Of a DNA stretch of 26,848 nucleotides, positions 14,839 through 22,832 are shown one piece after another. A program made the translations under genes and the position numbers. The stretch is taken from positions 1-26,848 of the forward strand of contig CAZOTT010000032.1 in NCBI GenBank assembly GCA_964582785.1, written 5' to 3'. The notes below the pieces were generated by a model. The model was not told the DNA's origin. It was given only the letters and a program-made list of their open reading frames with translations, and searched no databases. The stretch comes from JAMOQA01 sp964582785. Lineage in GTDB: Bacteria; Acidobacteriota; Polarisedimenticolia; J045. Positions within the stretch are counted from its first letter, which is position 1; the number at the start of each line of letters is the position of its first letter.

Positions 14839-16200
14839 ATGTCAAGGAGCCAAGACCGGGAACCCCTCGCCGCCCTGGTGGCCCGCGTCCTCCCCCCGGG
14901 CCTCGCGGTCCACGCGCCCGTCGGGGCCGCGACGGCCACGGGGGCCGTCATCACCGGGGAGGACGGCCGCCGGTGGATCGACTTCGCCTCGGGGATCGGC
15001 ACCCTCGCCACCGGCCACCGGCATCCGCGCGTGATGGCGGCCGCCCGGGAGCAGCTCGATCGCCTCGTTCACACCTGCTTTTCCGTGATGGCCTACCGGC
15101 CCTACGCGGAACTGGTCGGCCGCCTCGTCGAGCTGGCTCCCGGGGACTTCCCCCGGAAGGGGGTCCTCTTCAACTCCGGCGCCGAGGCGGTGGAGAACGC
15201 GATCAAGGTGGCGCGGGCCGCCACGGGACGCGGGGCGATCCTCTGCTTCGAGGGGGCCTTCCACGGCCGGACCCTGCTCACCCTGGCCCTCACCGGCAGG
15301 GTCTCCCCCTACAAGAAGGGGTTCGGCCCCTTCCCCGGCGACGTGTACCGTGTTCCCTACCCGTACTGCTACCGCTGCCCCGTCGGGAGGGAACGGGCCT
15401 CCTGCCGGGTGGAGTGCCGGGACCTGCTCGCGCGGGCCCTGGCGGGATACGTGGATCCCGGGGACCTGGCGGCGGTCGTCATCGAACCCCAGCTCGGGGA
15501 GGGAGGGTTCGTCCCCGCGCCGGCGGAGTTCCTCCGGGCGGTGCGGGAGGCGTGCGACCGCGCGGGGGCGGTGCTGATCGTCGACGAGGTCCAGACTGGT
15601 TTCGGGCGTACCGGGACCCTCTTCGCCATCGAGCAGGCGGGAGTGGCACCGGACCTCCTCGTCCTCGGCAAGTCCCTCGCGTCGGGGTTCCCCCTCTCCG
15701 CCGTCGTCGGTCGGGCGGACCTGCTCGACGCGGTCCAGCCCGGCGGTCTCGGGGGGACCTACGGGGGAAACCCGGTCGCCTGCGCGGCGGCCCTGGCCAC
15801 CCTCGACGTGATCCGGGACGAGGACCTCCCCGGCCGTGCCCGGGAGATCGGCCGCACGGCCCGGGCGCGGCTGGAGGACTGGCAGCGGGCCCACCCGGAA
15901 CAGGTCGGTGACGTGCGCGGTCTCGGGGCGATGCTCGCCGTGGAGGTCGTGCGGGACCGGGCGAGCCGGGAACCCTGGCCCGCCCTCGCCCGGGAGTGGA
16001 CCCGCGCCTGCTTCGAGGAAGGGGTCCTGGTGCTGACCGCCGGCGTGGCCGGGAACGTCGTCCGCCTGCTGCCGCCCCTGGTGATCGAGCCGGCCCTGCT
16101 GCGGGACGGGCTCGACCGGATGGAACGGGCCCTCGCCACCGCCCTGGAGCGCGTGGGAGGATCGGCCGCGGGGGGCCGGGCGGATGGCGGTCATGGGTGA
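14839..16200 (+). CDS. Class III aminotransferase, 4-aminobutyrate aminotransferase-like
   Basis: Predicted 453 residues, full length for a PLP fold-type I class III transaminase. Motifs: FASGIGTLATGHRHP, NSGAEAVENAIKVAR (PLP phosphate binding, about 112-126), FHGRT (about 141-145), VVIEPQLGEGG, LIVDEVQTGFGRTG (Asp249 to the PLP ring nitrogen) and VLGKSLASGFPLSAVVG (Schiff-base Lys278). A Cys-rich insert PYCYRCPVGRERASC (C177, C180, C189, with C193) is seen in many archaeal and bacterial relatives. The likely reaction moves the terminal amino group of an omega-amino acid (GABA or similar) to 2-oxoglutarate. With the aldehyde dehydrogenase in the divergent operon it would form a GABA-shunt-like pair. 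5-aminovalerate, ornithine or beta-alanine are alternatives. First gene of a three-gene operon. Confidence 0.87.
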   Translation: MSRSQDREPLAALVARVLPPGLAVHAPVGAATATGAVITGEDGRRWIDFASGIGTLATGHRHPRVMAAAREQLDRLVHTCFSVMAYRPYAELVGRLVELAPGDFPRKGVLFNSGAEAVENAIKVARAATGRGAILCFEGAFHGRTLLTLALTGRVSPYKKGFGPFPGDVYRVPYPYCYRCPVGRERASCRVECRDLLARALAGYVDPGDLAAVVIEPQLGEGGFVPAPAEFLRAVREACDRAGAVLIVDEVQTGFGRTGTLFAIEQAGVAPDLLVLGKSLASGFPLSAVVGRADLLDAVQPGGLGGTYGGNPVACAAALATLDVIRDEDLPGRAREIGRTARARLEDWQRAHPEQVGDVRGLGAMLAVEVVRDRASREPWPALAREWTRACFEEGVLVLTAGVAGNVVRLLPPLVIEPALLRDGLDRMERALATALERVGGSAAGGRADGGHG

Positions 16201-16257
16201 CGGACGACCTCCTTCCGGGGAGGTTCGACCGGGGCATCAGCCCGGGAGGCCGGACCG

Positions 16258-17616
16258 ATGAAGGACATGCGTGACATGCGTGACGGGAAGGGGGCCCCAC
16301 CGGCCCGGCTCCCCGTGCTCCTTCTCCTTTCCCTCCTCGTGGCCCTCCAGGGGACGGCGCTCCTTCCCCCCGCCCTGGCCGGCGGGGGGAAGGAGCGGCC
16401 GCGGGTCGAGGTACGGATCCTCCCCCGGCGGGTGGACGCGGTGGCGGACCACGTGGGGCCGTACTCCGGTCTTTCCGGGACCTTCCAGCAGCTGCTGGAC
16501 TGGATCGAGGAACACCGCTGGTACCCGGTGGACCGGGGAATCGGCGTGTACCTCGACGACCCCACCCGGGTCCGGGCGGAAAGGCTCCGTTCCGTCGCCC
16601 GGATCCCGGTCAACGTGTCCGGCGACCCCCTTCCCGCCCCGGCTCCCGGGAAGCTCGGCGCCCGCCTGGAGCGGACCGACCCGGTGCTCGTCGCCTCCCT
16701 GCTGCACGTCGGGCCCTGGGACCGGGTGCGGCCGACGATCTCGCGGCTCCTCCTGCGCCTGCCCGCCCTCGGCCTCGAGGTGGCGGGCCCCGAGATGGAG
16801 CGCTACCTGAACGGCCCGGAAGACGTGCCGCCGGAGCGGCTGGAGACGGAGGTGATGTTCCCGGTCGAGCCCCGGGGCCGGGCGGACATCGGCATCTACG
16901 CCGACTGGGGGGGGTTCCCGGCGGGGATCGAGGCGGCGTCCCTCTGCTTCACGGCGGCCGGCCTCACCGTCCGTCCGCTGCTCGCCCGGGACATCAACGA
17001 CGGCTCGTTCGCGCGAAAGGTGCGGGCCGTCTACATGCCCGGCGGGTGGGCCGCCCACTACGTGCGGGACATCACCGACGCGGGGGCCCGCCACCTGCAG
17101 GAATTCGTCGAGAAGGGGGGCGGCTACCTCGGCATCTGCGCCGGGAGCTACTACGCCGCGCGGGAGATCTCCTGGAACGGGAAACGCTGGCCCTATGACC
17201 TCGACCTGTTTCCCGGCGTGCCCACCGGGCCGATCCGCCGGATCGCCCCGTGGCCGCGGTACGCGACGGTCCGGGTCTCCCTGGCGCAGGACCATCCCCT
17301 GACCGCCGGCGGGCCGGCGACCCGCACCGTCCTGTACTACGGGGGCCCGGTCCTCGCGCCCCGGGAGGGTGCGGACGCGAAGATCCTCGGGCGCCTCGAC
17401 CCGGGCGGGGAACCGGTGATCGTCGCGTTCCGGAAGGGTCGGGGCCGGGTCTTCCTCTCCGCGGTCCACCTGGAGTTCGACCTGACATCGCGCCGGGACC
17501 GCACCGACTGGCCGGAAAAGGAGAAGGGGATCGACGACCCGGAAAGCGACTGGGACCTGCTGCAGGGCGCTGCCCGGTGGGTTCTCGGGAAGGATCCCTC
17601 CGGCCGGGGACGATGA
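16258..17616 (+). CDS. Exported protein with GyrI-like effector-binding domain fused to BPL_N/glutamine-amidotransferase-like domain
   Basis: Predicted 452 residues. The N-terminus has a signal-like hydrophobic segment at about 18-41 (LPVLLLLSLLVALQGTALLP). Residues about 50-205 contain two similar halves, DAVADHVGPYSGLSGTFQQL and PVLVASLLHVGPWDRV, matching the two repeats of GyrI-like/AraC effector-binding domains. Residues about 209-445 match the N-terminal domain of eukaryotic-type biotin-protein ligases (BPL_N, class I glutamine-amidotransferase fold), with AVYMPGGWAAHYVRDI and the elbow GYLGICAGSYYAA. Cys294 is at the nucleophile place and VHLEF (His404, Glu406) could complete a triad. 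Function is unknown. Start ATG 16258 has GGGAGG upstream. Its stop overlaps the M20 gene. A small hairpin (16207-16224) lies before it. Confidence 0.75.
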   Translation: MKDMRDMRDGKGAPPARLPVLLLLSLLVALQGTALLPPALAGGGKERPRVEVRILPRRVDAVADHVGPYSGLSGTFQQLLDWIEEHRWYPVDRGIGVYLDDPTRVRAERLRSVARIPVNVSGDPLPAPAPGKLGARLERTDPVLVASLLHVGPWDRVRPTISRLLLRLPALGLEVAGPEMERYLNGPEDVPPERLETEVMFPVEPRGRADIGIYADWGGFPAGIEAASLCFTAAGLTVRPLLARDINDGSFARKVRAVYMPGGWAAHYVRDITDAGARHLQEFVEKGGGYLGICAGSYYAAREISWNGKRWPYDLDLFPGVPTGPIRRIAPWPRYATVRVSLAQDHPLTAGGPATRTVLYYGGPVLAPREGADAKILGRLDPGGEPVIVAFRKGRGRVFLSAVHLEFDLTSRRDRTDWPEKEKGIDDPESDWDLLQGAARWVLGKDPSGRGR

Positions 17617-18887
17617 GCCGCCGCTCCGCGGAGGCGGCTGCCCTCGCCGCGCTGGACGCCGCCTGGGCAGAGGAGGTGGCCCTCCTCGCCGAGATGGTCC
17701 GCATCCCGTCCGTCGTCGGCCGGGAAGGCCCGGTCCAGGCCTGGGCCCGGCGGCGGATGGAGGAACTGGGCCTGTCGGTGCGGGAGGTCCAGCTCCCGGA
17801 GGAGACGCTTCGCGCCCATCCCGGGTGGTTCGAGACGGGGTTCCCCGGGGAAGGGCGCCCGAACGTGGTCGGGCGCTGGCCCGGTTCCGGGACGGGGAAA
17901 TCTCTCCTGCTCCAGGCCCACGTGGACGTGGTGTCCCCCGGCCCGCGGGAGGCCTGGACGACCGATCCCTGGAGCGGCGAGGTGCGGGATGGGTTCCTCC
18001 ACGGGCGCGGCGCCGCCGACATGAAGGGCGGGTGGATCGCGATCCATGCCGCGCTCCGGGCCCTGCGGGAGGCGGGGTTCGACCCCCCCGGGGACCTGCT
18101 CTTCGAGAGCGTGGTCGAGGAGGAGGCCGGGGGGATCCACGGGGCGCTGGCCTGCCGGCTCGCCGGCATCGGTGGTGACGGGATGATCATCACCGAGCCC
18201 CTGTGGTCGCACGTGATCGTCGGTCATCCCGGCGTGCTCTACTTCCGCGTCCGTGTGCCCGGCCGGTCGGTCCACGCGGCGCTCGCCCAGCACGGGGTGA
18301 GCGCCCTCCACGAGGCCCTCCCGATCGTGGCCGCCCTGCGGGAGCTGGACGATCATCGCGCCCGGGCGCACCGCCACCCCCTCTTCGAGCGGCTGCCGGG
18401 GTGTTCCGGCCGCTCCGTCCACCTGAACGTCGGTGTCTTCCGGGCCGGGGACTGGCCCTCCACCGTCCCGGGCGAGGCGGTGATCGAGGGCCGCCTCTCC
18501 TGGCTGCCCGGGGAGCGGGAGGAGGACGTCCGCCGGGAGGTCTCCGGGGCGGTCGCCGCCGCCGCCTCCTCCCCGTGGCTGCGGGAACATCCGCCCGCGG
18601 TGGAGTGGTTCGGCTGGCGGGCTTCCCCCTGGCTCCAGGACGAGGACCATCCCCTCGTGGAGATCCTCCGTGACGCCGTCGCGGCGGAGCGGGGCGCACG
18701 ACCCGGGACCGCCGCGGATACCGCCGGTCTCGACGCCCGCTGGGCCGGTGCCTTCGGGATCCCCTGCGCGGTCTTCGGCCCGGACGGGGAGGGGATCCAC
18801 GGGGCGGACGAGAGGGTGGACCTGGAGTCGGTGCGGACGGTGGCCCGCGTCCTCGTCCGGGCGATCCTGGCGTGGCAGTCCGACTGA
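17613..18887 (+). CDS. M20 family metallohydrolase (ArgE/DapE-type deacylase)
   Basis: Predicted 424 residues. ATG 17613 overlaps the previous stop (ATGA), indicating coupled translation. The zinc-site segments are LLLQAHVDVV (His103, Asp105), GRGAADMKGG (Asp136) and ESVVEEEAGG (catalytic and ligand Glu near 169-171), with a further ligand Glu195 in ITEP and a C-terminal His in GEGIHGADER. The lid or dimerisation domain spans about 205-320 (VPGRSVHAALAQHGVSALHE). Family members remove acyl groups from amino acids and related compounds (N-acetylornithine, N-succinyl-diaminopimelate). In this operon it may release an amine or amino acid from an acylated or peptide-bound form that then meets the aminotransferase; this is an inference. 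No signal peptide, so cytoplasmic. It ends before a strong convergent terminator. Confidence 0.85.
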   Translation: MSRRSAEAAALAALDAAWAEEVALLAEMVRIPSVVGREGPVQAWARRRMEELGLSVREVQLPEETLRAHPGWFETGFPGEGRPNVVGRWPGSGTGKSLLLQAHVDVVSPGPREAWTTDPWSGEVRDGFLHGRGAADMKGGWIAIHAALRALREAGFDPPGDLLFESVVEEEAGGIHGALACRLAGIGGDGMIITEPLWSHVIVGHPGVLYFRVRVPGRSVHAALAQHGVSALHEALPIVAALRELDDHRARAHRHPLFERLPGCSGRSVHLNVGVFRAGDWPSTVPGEAVIEGRLSWLPGEREEDVRREVSGAVAAAASSPWLREHPPAVEWFGWRASPWLQDEDHPLVEILRDAVAAERGARPGTAADTAGLDARWAGAFGIPCAVFGPDGEGIHGADERVDLESVRTVARVLVRAILAWQSD

Positions 18888-18894
18888 TCCCGGC

Positions 18895-18920
18895 CCTCTC
18901 CGGGGGTGCGCCGGGAGAGG
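18895..18920. terminator. Hairpin just after the M20 gene
   Basis: CCTCTCC (18895-18901) pairs with GGAGAGG (18914-18920), 7 bp with a 12-nt loop, 7 bp after the M20 stop. It is weaker than the 18982 hairpin. Confidence 0.4.
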
Positions 18921-18981
18921 AACGGGTACCCCGCGTCCGGGCGGCGCTCCCGGGGAAAGTCACGGTCCGCCGTCCCGGTGC

Positions 18982-19015
18982 CCGGGAGCGCCGGGACCAT
19001 GCCGGGCGCTCCCGG
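18982..19015. terminator. Strong hairpin between convergent genes, likely bidirectional terminator
   Basis: CCGGGAGCGCC (18982-18992) pairs perfectly with GGCGCTCCCGG (19005-19015), 11 bp with a 12-nt loop. A further copy of GGCGCTCCCGG at 18943-18953 could pair with 18982-18992 instead. It is 9 bp from the stop of the minus-strand gene at 19024. No T-tract. Confidence 0.65.
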
Positions 19016-19023
19016 AACCCCGC

Positions 19024-21465
19024 TCAGTCGGGACAGGAGGGGTGGTCCGCCCGGTCTCCCCAGCCCGCATCGCCGCAATCGTTGCGGGCGCGGACGAGCA
19101 CCCACGAGCCGCTTCCCGGTGCCGGGTCGGGTACCGCGAACTCCGGGACGTGGGCCACGCTGCAGTCGGCCCGGTCGAACCCCCCGTCCTCGCGCAGTTC
19201 ATCCAGGTCGCCGGCGGCCACGTCGTAGGTGATCCCCTCGCCGGTGGTCACCGCCTCGTCGTCCCAGGTGACCGTTCCCTTGTCCTCGCTCCAGGCGAGG
19301 AACGGGTCCGACGGCGCTCCCCAGGCCCCGGGGGCCGCCGGGTCGCAGTCCAGGGAGTCCGGGGCCCCGTCGGCGTCGGCGTCGTCCGCGAGGCGGACCC
19401 AGACGCGGTCGAAGTGGACCGGGTCGCCGCCTTCGGCCCCGTTCTCGAAGTAGATCTCCAGGTGGCGCAGCTCCTCCAGGGTGTCGACGCCCGCCGCGTG
19501 GAGATCGTAGGTGAGAACCTCGTCGGTCCTCCCCGCCTGCGGCACGAGGCCCGTCGGGTTCCAGTTGTCCCCGTCCGTCGTCCACCAGATCTCCTCCGCT
19601 CCCTGGTACCCGTCCGGGGCGGAGTACTCGACCTCGAGAACGGCGGAAGGGACTCCCGCCCGGGCCTTCGCTCCGAACCCGGCGAGGTGGAAGACCTTGC
19701 CGGGGAGGACGGTCAGCCGGCCGTCCCCGTAGGAGAGGTCCGTCGGGACGTCACCCCAGGCGTCGTCGTCCTGGGCCTCGGACACCCACTCCCAGGTGTT
19801 GTCCCACTTGCCGAAGCGGGAAGGAAGCCCGACGGACGGCCGGGAGGGTTCCTCCGCCGGATTCCCGGTGAGGGCCCAGTTCACCAGCGAGGAGAACAGG
19901 TCCCATTCCGTCTCCGGGTCGTCTCCGTCCTCGTCGCCGGTGAAGGTCCAGTCCCGGGAATCCCCCTCCTCCATCTCGAGGTGCAGGTTCGGGTAGACGC
20001 AACGGCCCTGGCCGTACTCGTGGCGCAGCATCGCCACCTTTCCGCGGTTCGCTCCCTCGTGATCGTACCGCCCGACGACCGTTCCCGTTTCGATCGGCTC
20101 GTGGTAGAATCCCTCTCCCTGGTACCACGTCCGGTAGGTCCCGTCCGGGATGCCCGGGTCCGGGTCGTCCACCGCGACCGGCGTCAGCGTGTGCTCGGGA
20201 AAGGGCGGCAGGTCGTCGATCGGTCCCTCGAGGATGCCCGGGTAGAGGTCGAGGGGATAGTTGTACTGCTCGCCGTCCCAGATGATCTCGTCGGCGGCGT
20301 AGAAGGCGCCGGCGGAGATCCCGACGTAGGCTCCCCCGGCGTTCACGAAGTCACGGATGATGTACTCGTACCCCGCCAGCTGGTTCCAGTAACCCCCCGC
20401 CCATCCCCCGGGAAAGAGGATGGCGTCGTACCGGGAGCGGTCCAGGTCGAGCCAGTAGATCTCCTGGTCGCGGATCGCCAGGGGCTGGTGGCCCGCGTAC
20501 TCCACGGCACGGGCGATGGCGGCAAGCATCCCCGGGTAGGCGCCCCCCTCGTCCCCGTCATCGTTGGGGCGGCGGGTCGTGTAGATCGCGATCCGCCGGC
20601 CGGGAGTCGCGGTGAAGAGCAGGTTCTCCGGCCGCCGGTCCTCCCCGCCTCCGGCCCATTCGAGGAGGGAGAGGAAGAAACCCAGGTCGTGCTCGCCGTC
20701 GCAGGAGTGGCAGACCCGGTCGTCCCAGGCGGTCCAGTCCCCGAAGGACCGGACATCGAGGGCCGCCTCCGGAATGCACAGGACGCCCCGGCCCCCGCCG
20801 CGGGTGAACCGCAGGATCGCCGGCTGCCCCTCCTCCACGTCGTCGGGCCGGCCGGTGTGCCAGCGGGCGAGGATCTCCCCGTTTCCCCCCGTGAACCAGG
20901 CCGCGCCGAACCCGACGTAGAACAGGCGCGACTCCCCGGCGGAATGTCCCGCCTGCCAGGAGGACTCGATCGTCACCTCGGCCAGGCCGTCGCCCACCGT
21001 CCAGGTGGGGCCCTCCGCCGTCCCGTCCCAGAGGCCCATGCGGGCGTAGTCGTCGCCGTTCCACCGCTCGGTGGCGGCGGCATACCGGGCCCCCGCCCCG
21101 AACGCGAGAAACCCTCCCCCCGCCTCGACGAAGTCGATGATCGCCTGGTCGAGGCCGGTATCCCCGAGCTTCTCCTGGTAGTAGGAAGAGTACCCGCGCT
21201 GCCCGTCGGGAAGGATGAAAACGTCGAAGCGGTCGGTGGTCAGCTTCCCGGCGTCGAGGTCCTCGTTGGTCACGACCAGGGGAAGGTGACCCCCGGCGGC
21301 CACCGCCCGCGCGATCGCCAGCAGTTCTTCCCCGTTGGTGCCGGCCTCGCCGTAGATCGCCACCCGCAGCCCGTCCGCCCTGGCCGTTCCCACCCCCGCC
21401 AGGAGGAGGGCCAGGCAGACGAGCCCCGCCAGGATCGACAACTTCTTCCTGCACGAACCGGACAT
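19024..21465 (-). CDS. Secreted protein with two BPL_N-like domains, a beta-sandwich domain and an FN3-like Cys-rich tail
   Basis: Predicted 813 residues. Signal peptide about 1-31 (LSILAGLVCLALLLAGVG, cleavage near ARA-D). Domain 1 (about 33-270) and domain 2 (about 290-530) resemble BPL_N/class I glutamine-amidotransferase-like domains. At the nucleophile elbow domain 1 has FLAFGAGARYAA (Gly123) and domain 2 has YVGISAGAFYAA (Ser384, with LHLE: His495, Glu497), where the 16258 protein has Cys. A beta-sandwich-like region (about 549-693) follows, then a short Asp-rich calcium-binding-like repeat (DADADGAPDSLDCDP), then a C-terminal FN3-like domain ending VLVRARNDCGDAGWG. Start ATG 21465 has GGGAGG upstream. 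No substrate is known; a surface or periplasmic binding or hydrolytic role is inferred. Confidence 0.75.
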   Translation of the reverse strand: MSGSCRKKLSILAGLVCLALLLAGVGTARADGLRVAIYGEAGTNGEELLAIARAVAAGGHLPLVVTNEDLDAGKLTTDRFDVFILPDGQRGYSSYYQEKLGDTGLDQAIIDFVEAGGGFLAFGAGARYAAATERWNGDDYARMGLWDGTAEGPTWTVGDGLAEVTIESSWQAGHSAGESRLFYVGFGAAWFTGGNGEILARWHTGRPDDVEEGQPAILRFTRGGGRGVLCIPEAALDVRSFGDWTAWDDRVCHSCDGEHDLGFFLSLLEWAGGGEDRRPENLLFTATPGRRIAIYTTRRPNDDGDEGGAYPGMLAAIARAVEYAGHQPLAIRDQEIYWLDLDRSRYDAILFPGGWAGGYWNQLAGYEYIIRDFVNAGGAYVGISAGAFYAADEIIWDGEQYNYPLDLYPGILEGPIDDLPPFPEHTLTPVAVDDPDPGIPDGTYRTWYQGEGFYHEPIETGTVVGRYDHEGANRGKVAMLRHEYGQGRCVYPNLHLEMEEGDSRDWTFTGDEDGDDPETEWDLFSSLVNWALTGNPAEEPSRPSVGLPSRFGKWDNTWEWVSEAQDDDAWGDVPTDLSYGDGRLTVLPGKVFHLAGFGAKARAGVPSAVLEVEYSAPDGYQGAEEIWWTTDGDNWNPTGLVPQAGRTDEVLTYDLHAAGVDTLEELRHLEIYFENGAEGGDPVHFDRVWVRLADDADADGAPDSLDCDPAAPGAWGAPSDPFLAWSEDKGTVTWDDEAVTTGEGITYDVAAGDLDELREDGGFDRADCSVAHVPEFAVPDPAPGSGSWVLVRARNDCGDAGWGDRADHPSCPD

Positions 21466-21499
21466 GGAACCCTCCCGTACGGGGTCGGAATTCTTTGTT

Positions 21500-21520
21500 T
21501 CTGCAAATGTACTGTAGATT
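21500..21520. promoter_or_regulatory. Shared motif, copy 2 (upstream of the BPL_N-like gene)
   Basis: TGCAAA, 1 nt, GT, 3 nt, GTAGATT, as at 14809-14829. It is 35 bp upstream of the minus-strand start at 21465, close to the 29 bp seen for the symporter. On the plus strand it faces the regulator at 21864 with about 340 bp between. A -35 box at the standard distance is not evident here, so operator use or minus-strand use is plausible. Confidence 0.45.
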
Positions 21521-21626
21521 CGTGACCGTGCCAGCAAAAAAAGCAGCGGGGTGCCGGGAGCGGAGCTCGCTCTCGGAACTAATGGCAATAACAGGACTTC
21601 TGTCCGAGGTGGGTGCCGGCGGGAGA

Positions 21627-21679
21627 CGGGCCTTTCCTTCCGCCGGTTGCGCGCCGCGCCGGCCCCCGGTCCCGCCGCG
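21627..21679 (+). repeat. 53-bp direct repeat, copy A
   Basis: Matches 21741-21793 at 51 of 53 positions. Copies are 114 bp apart. The core is GC-rich (GCGCGCCGCGCCGGCCCCCG) and lies in the regulator leader. Confidence 0.8.
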
Positions 21680-21740
21680 TCCTTCCTTCCGCCTGGGGCG
21701 CGCCCCGTCAACCCTCCGCCGGGGTCCCGGACTTGGTAGC

Positions 21741-21793
21741 CGGGCCCTTCCTTCTGCCGGTTGCGCGCCGCGCCGGCCCCCGGTCCCGCCGCG
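21741..21793 (+). repeat. 53-bp direct repeat, copy B
   Basis: Second copy, two substitutions relative to 21627-21679. It ends about 70 bp before the regulator start. Confidence 0.8.
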
Positions 21794-21863
21794 CTTCCAG
21801 GAAAAATCCGGGCGGTCCCCGGGCCGGGAAGGCATCCTAGTGTCTTCCCGGAGGGCCCCGGCG

Positions 21864-22676
21864 ATGGCGACGCGACGACGGCGGGACAGCGGCCCCCTTC
21901 TCCGCATCGGGGAGGCGGCGGCGCTCGTGGGCGTGAGCCCTTCCACTCTGCGCTTCTGGGAACGGGAGGGCCTGGTCCGTCCCCTCCGTCCCCACGGGCG
22001 CACCCGGTACTATTCTCCCGCCCTGATCGAGCGCCTCAGGCTGATTCACCGGCTCAAGACCGAGGAAGGATTGAACGCCAGCGGCGTCCGCCGGGAGCTG
22101 GCCCGGCGGGAGCGCGATGTGCCCCCGCCGGGACACGCCCGCCACCCCGGGACCCTGCTGCGCGCCCTGCGGGCACGCCGGGGCCTGACCCTGCGGGAGC
22201 TGGCGTCCCGGGCCGGACTGTCCGCCTCGTTCCTGTCCGCGGTGGAGCAGGGGAAGGCCAACCCCTCCCTGGGGGCCCTGCGAAGGATCGCGGCGGCCCT
22301 CGGGACCACCACGCAGGAACTGTTCGGCGGCCCCGCCGGCCGGCGCCGCGTCGTTCGCGCGGGAGAGGGATCGCTCCTCGAGACGCGGGACCCCTCCATG
22401 CGCCTCGAACTCCTCGCCCGGGGTGCCCGGCTGCTCCAGCCCCACCTGGTGACGATTCCGCCGGGAGGGGGCAGCGGGGAGAGTTACACCCACGCGGGGG
22501 AGGAGTTCCTCCTGGTGCTCGAGGGGACGATCGAAGTCACCCTGGACGAGCTCGAAACCCACCTCCTCCGGGAGGGAGACGCGATCACGTTCCCGTCCGA
22601 CCTGGCCCACCGCCTCCACAACCCGGGACGGGTCCCGGCCCGGGCGGTGTGGGTGAACACCCCGCCGACGTTCTGA
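21864..22676 (+). CDS. Transcriptional regulator with MerR-type HTH, XRE-type HTH and cupin domain
   Basis: Predicted 270 residues from ATG 21864, which has GGAGG upstream (GTG 21840 is a possible alternative). Residues about 12-80 form a MerR-type winged helix (RIGEAAALVGVSPSTLRFWE, then GRTRYYSPALIERLRLIHRL). About 97-152 is an XRE/HTH_3 domain (LLRALRARRGLTLRELASRA, then SFLSAVEQGKANPS). About 195-268 is a cupin (YTHAGEEFLLVLEG with His210 and Glu214, then HRLHNPG with His249 and His252), which could bind a small ligand or metal. XRE-cupin proteins include PuuR, the putrescine-use repressor; the extra MerR domain gives two DNA-binding domains. It lies near the GABA-like module and may control it and the 19024 gene. 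It ends at a convergent terminator. Confidence 0.88.
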   Translation: MATRRRRDSGPLLRIGEAAALVGVSPSTLRFWEREGLVRPLRPHGRTRYYSPALIERLRLIHRLKTEEGLNASGVRRELARRERDVPPPGHARHPGTLLRALRARRGLTLRELASRAGLSASFLSAVEQGKANPSLGALRRIAAALGTTTQELFGGPAGRRRVVRAGEGSLLETRDPSMRLELLARGARLLQPHLVTIPPGGGSGESYTHAGEEFLLVLEGTIEVTLDELETHLLREGDAITFPSDLAHRLHNPGRVPARAVWVNTPPTF

Positions 22677-22714
22677 TCCGCCGGCATGCCGGGCCGCCGC
22701 GGCGCCCACGCGGA

Positions 22715-22744
22715 ACGGCCCGGGGACTCTCTCCCCCGGGCCGT
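22715..22744. terminator. Hairpin between convergent genes, likely bidirectional terminator
   Basis: ACGGCCCGGGG (22715-22725) pairs perfectly with CCCCGGGCCGT (22734-22744), 11 bp with an 8-nt loop. It lies between the regulator stop (22676) and the barrel stop (22833). No T-tract. Confidence 0.68.
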
Positions 22745-22832
22745 GACGGGCGTGGACGTGGCAGGTGCCCCGCCGCCCGGAAACGGCAGGATTCCCTTCC
22801 GGACAGAAGGCCGGGTGCCCGCCCCTACGCGC

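Larger units (their letters stand above)
21466..21863. other. Gene-free stretch between divergent genes, with shared motif and 53-bp direct repeats
   Basis: No credible gene. An in-frame extension of the 21864 gene back to 21495 is open but low-complexity and repeat-derived. It holds an AT-rich promoter-like region (21491-21520), two 53-bp direct repeats and a third diverged copy of their first half at about 21680-21705. Confidence 0.5.

Noticed and set aside
21495..21863. In-frame 123-codon N-terminal extension of the MerR-XRE-cupin regulator
   Set aside because: It is encoded by GC-rich direct repeats, is low in complexity, and a start with a ribosome site exists at 21864 directly before the MerR domain.
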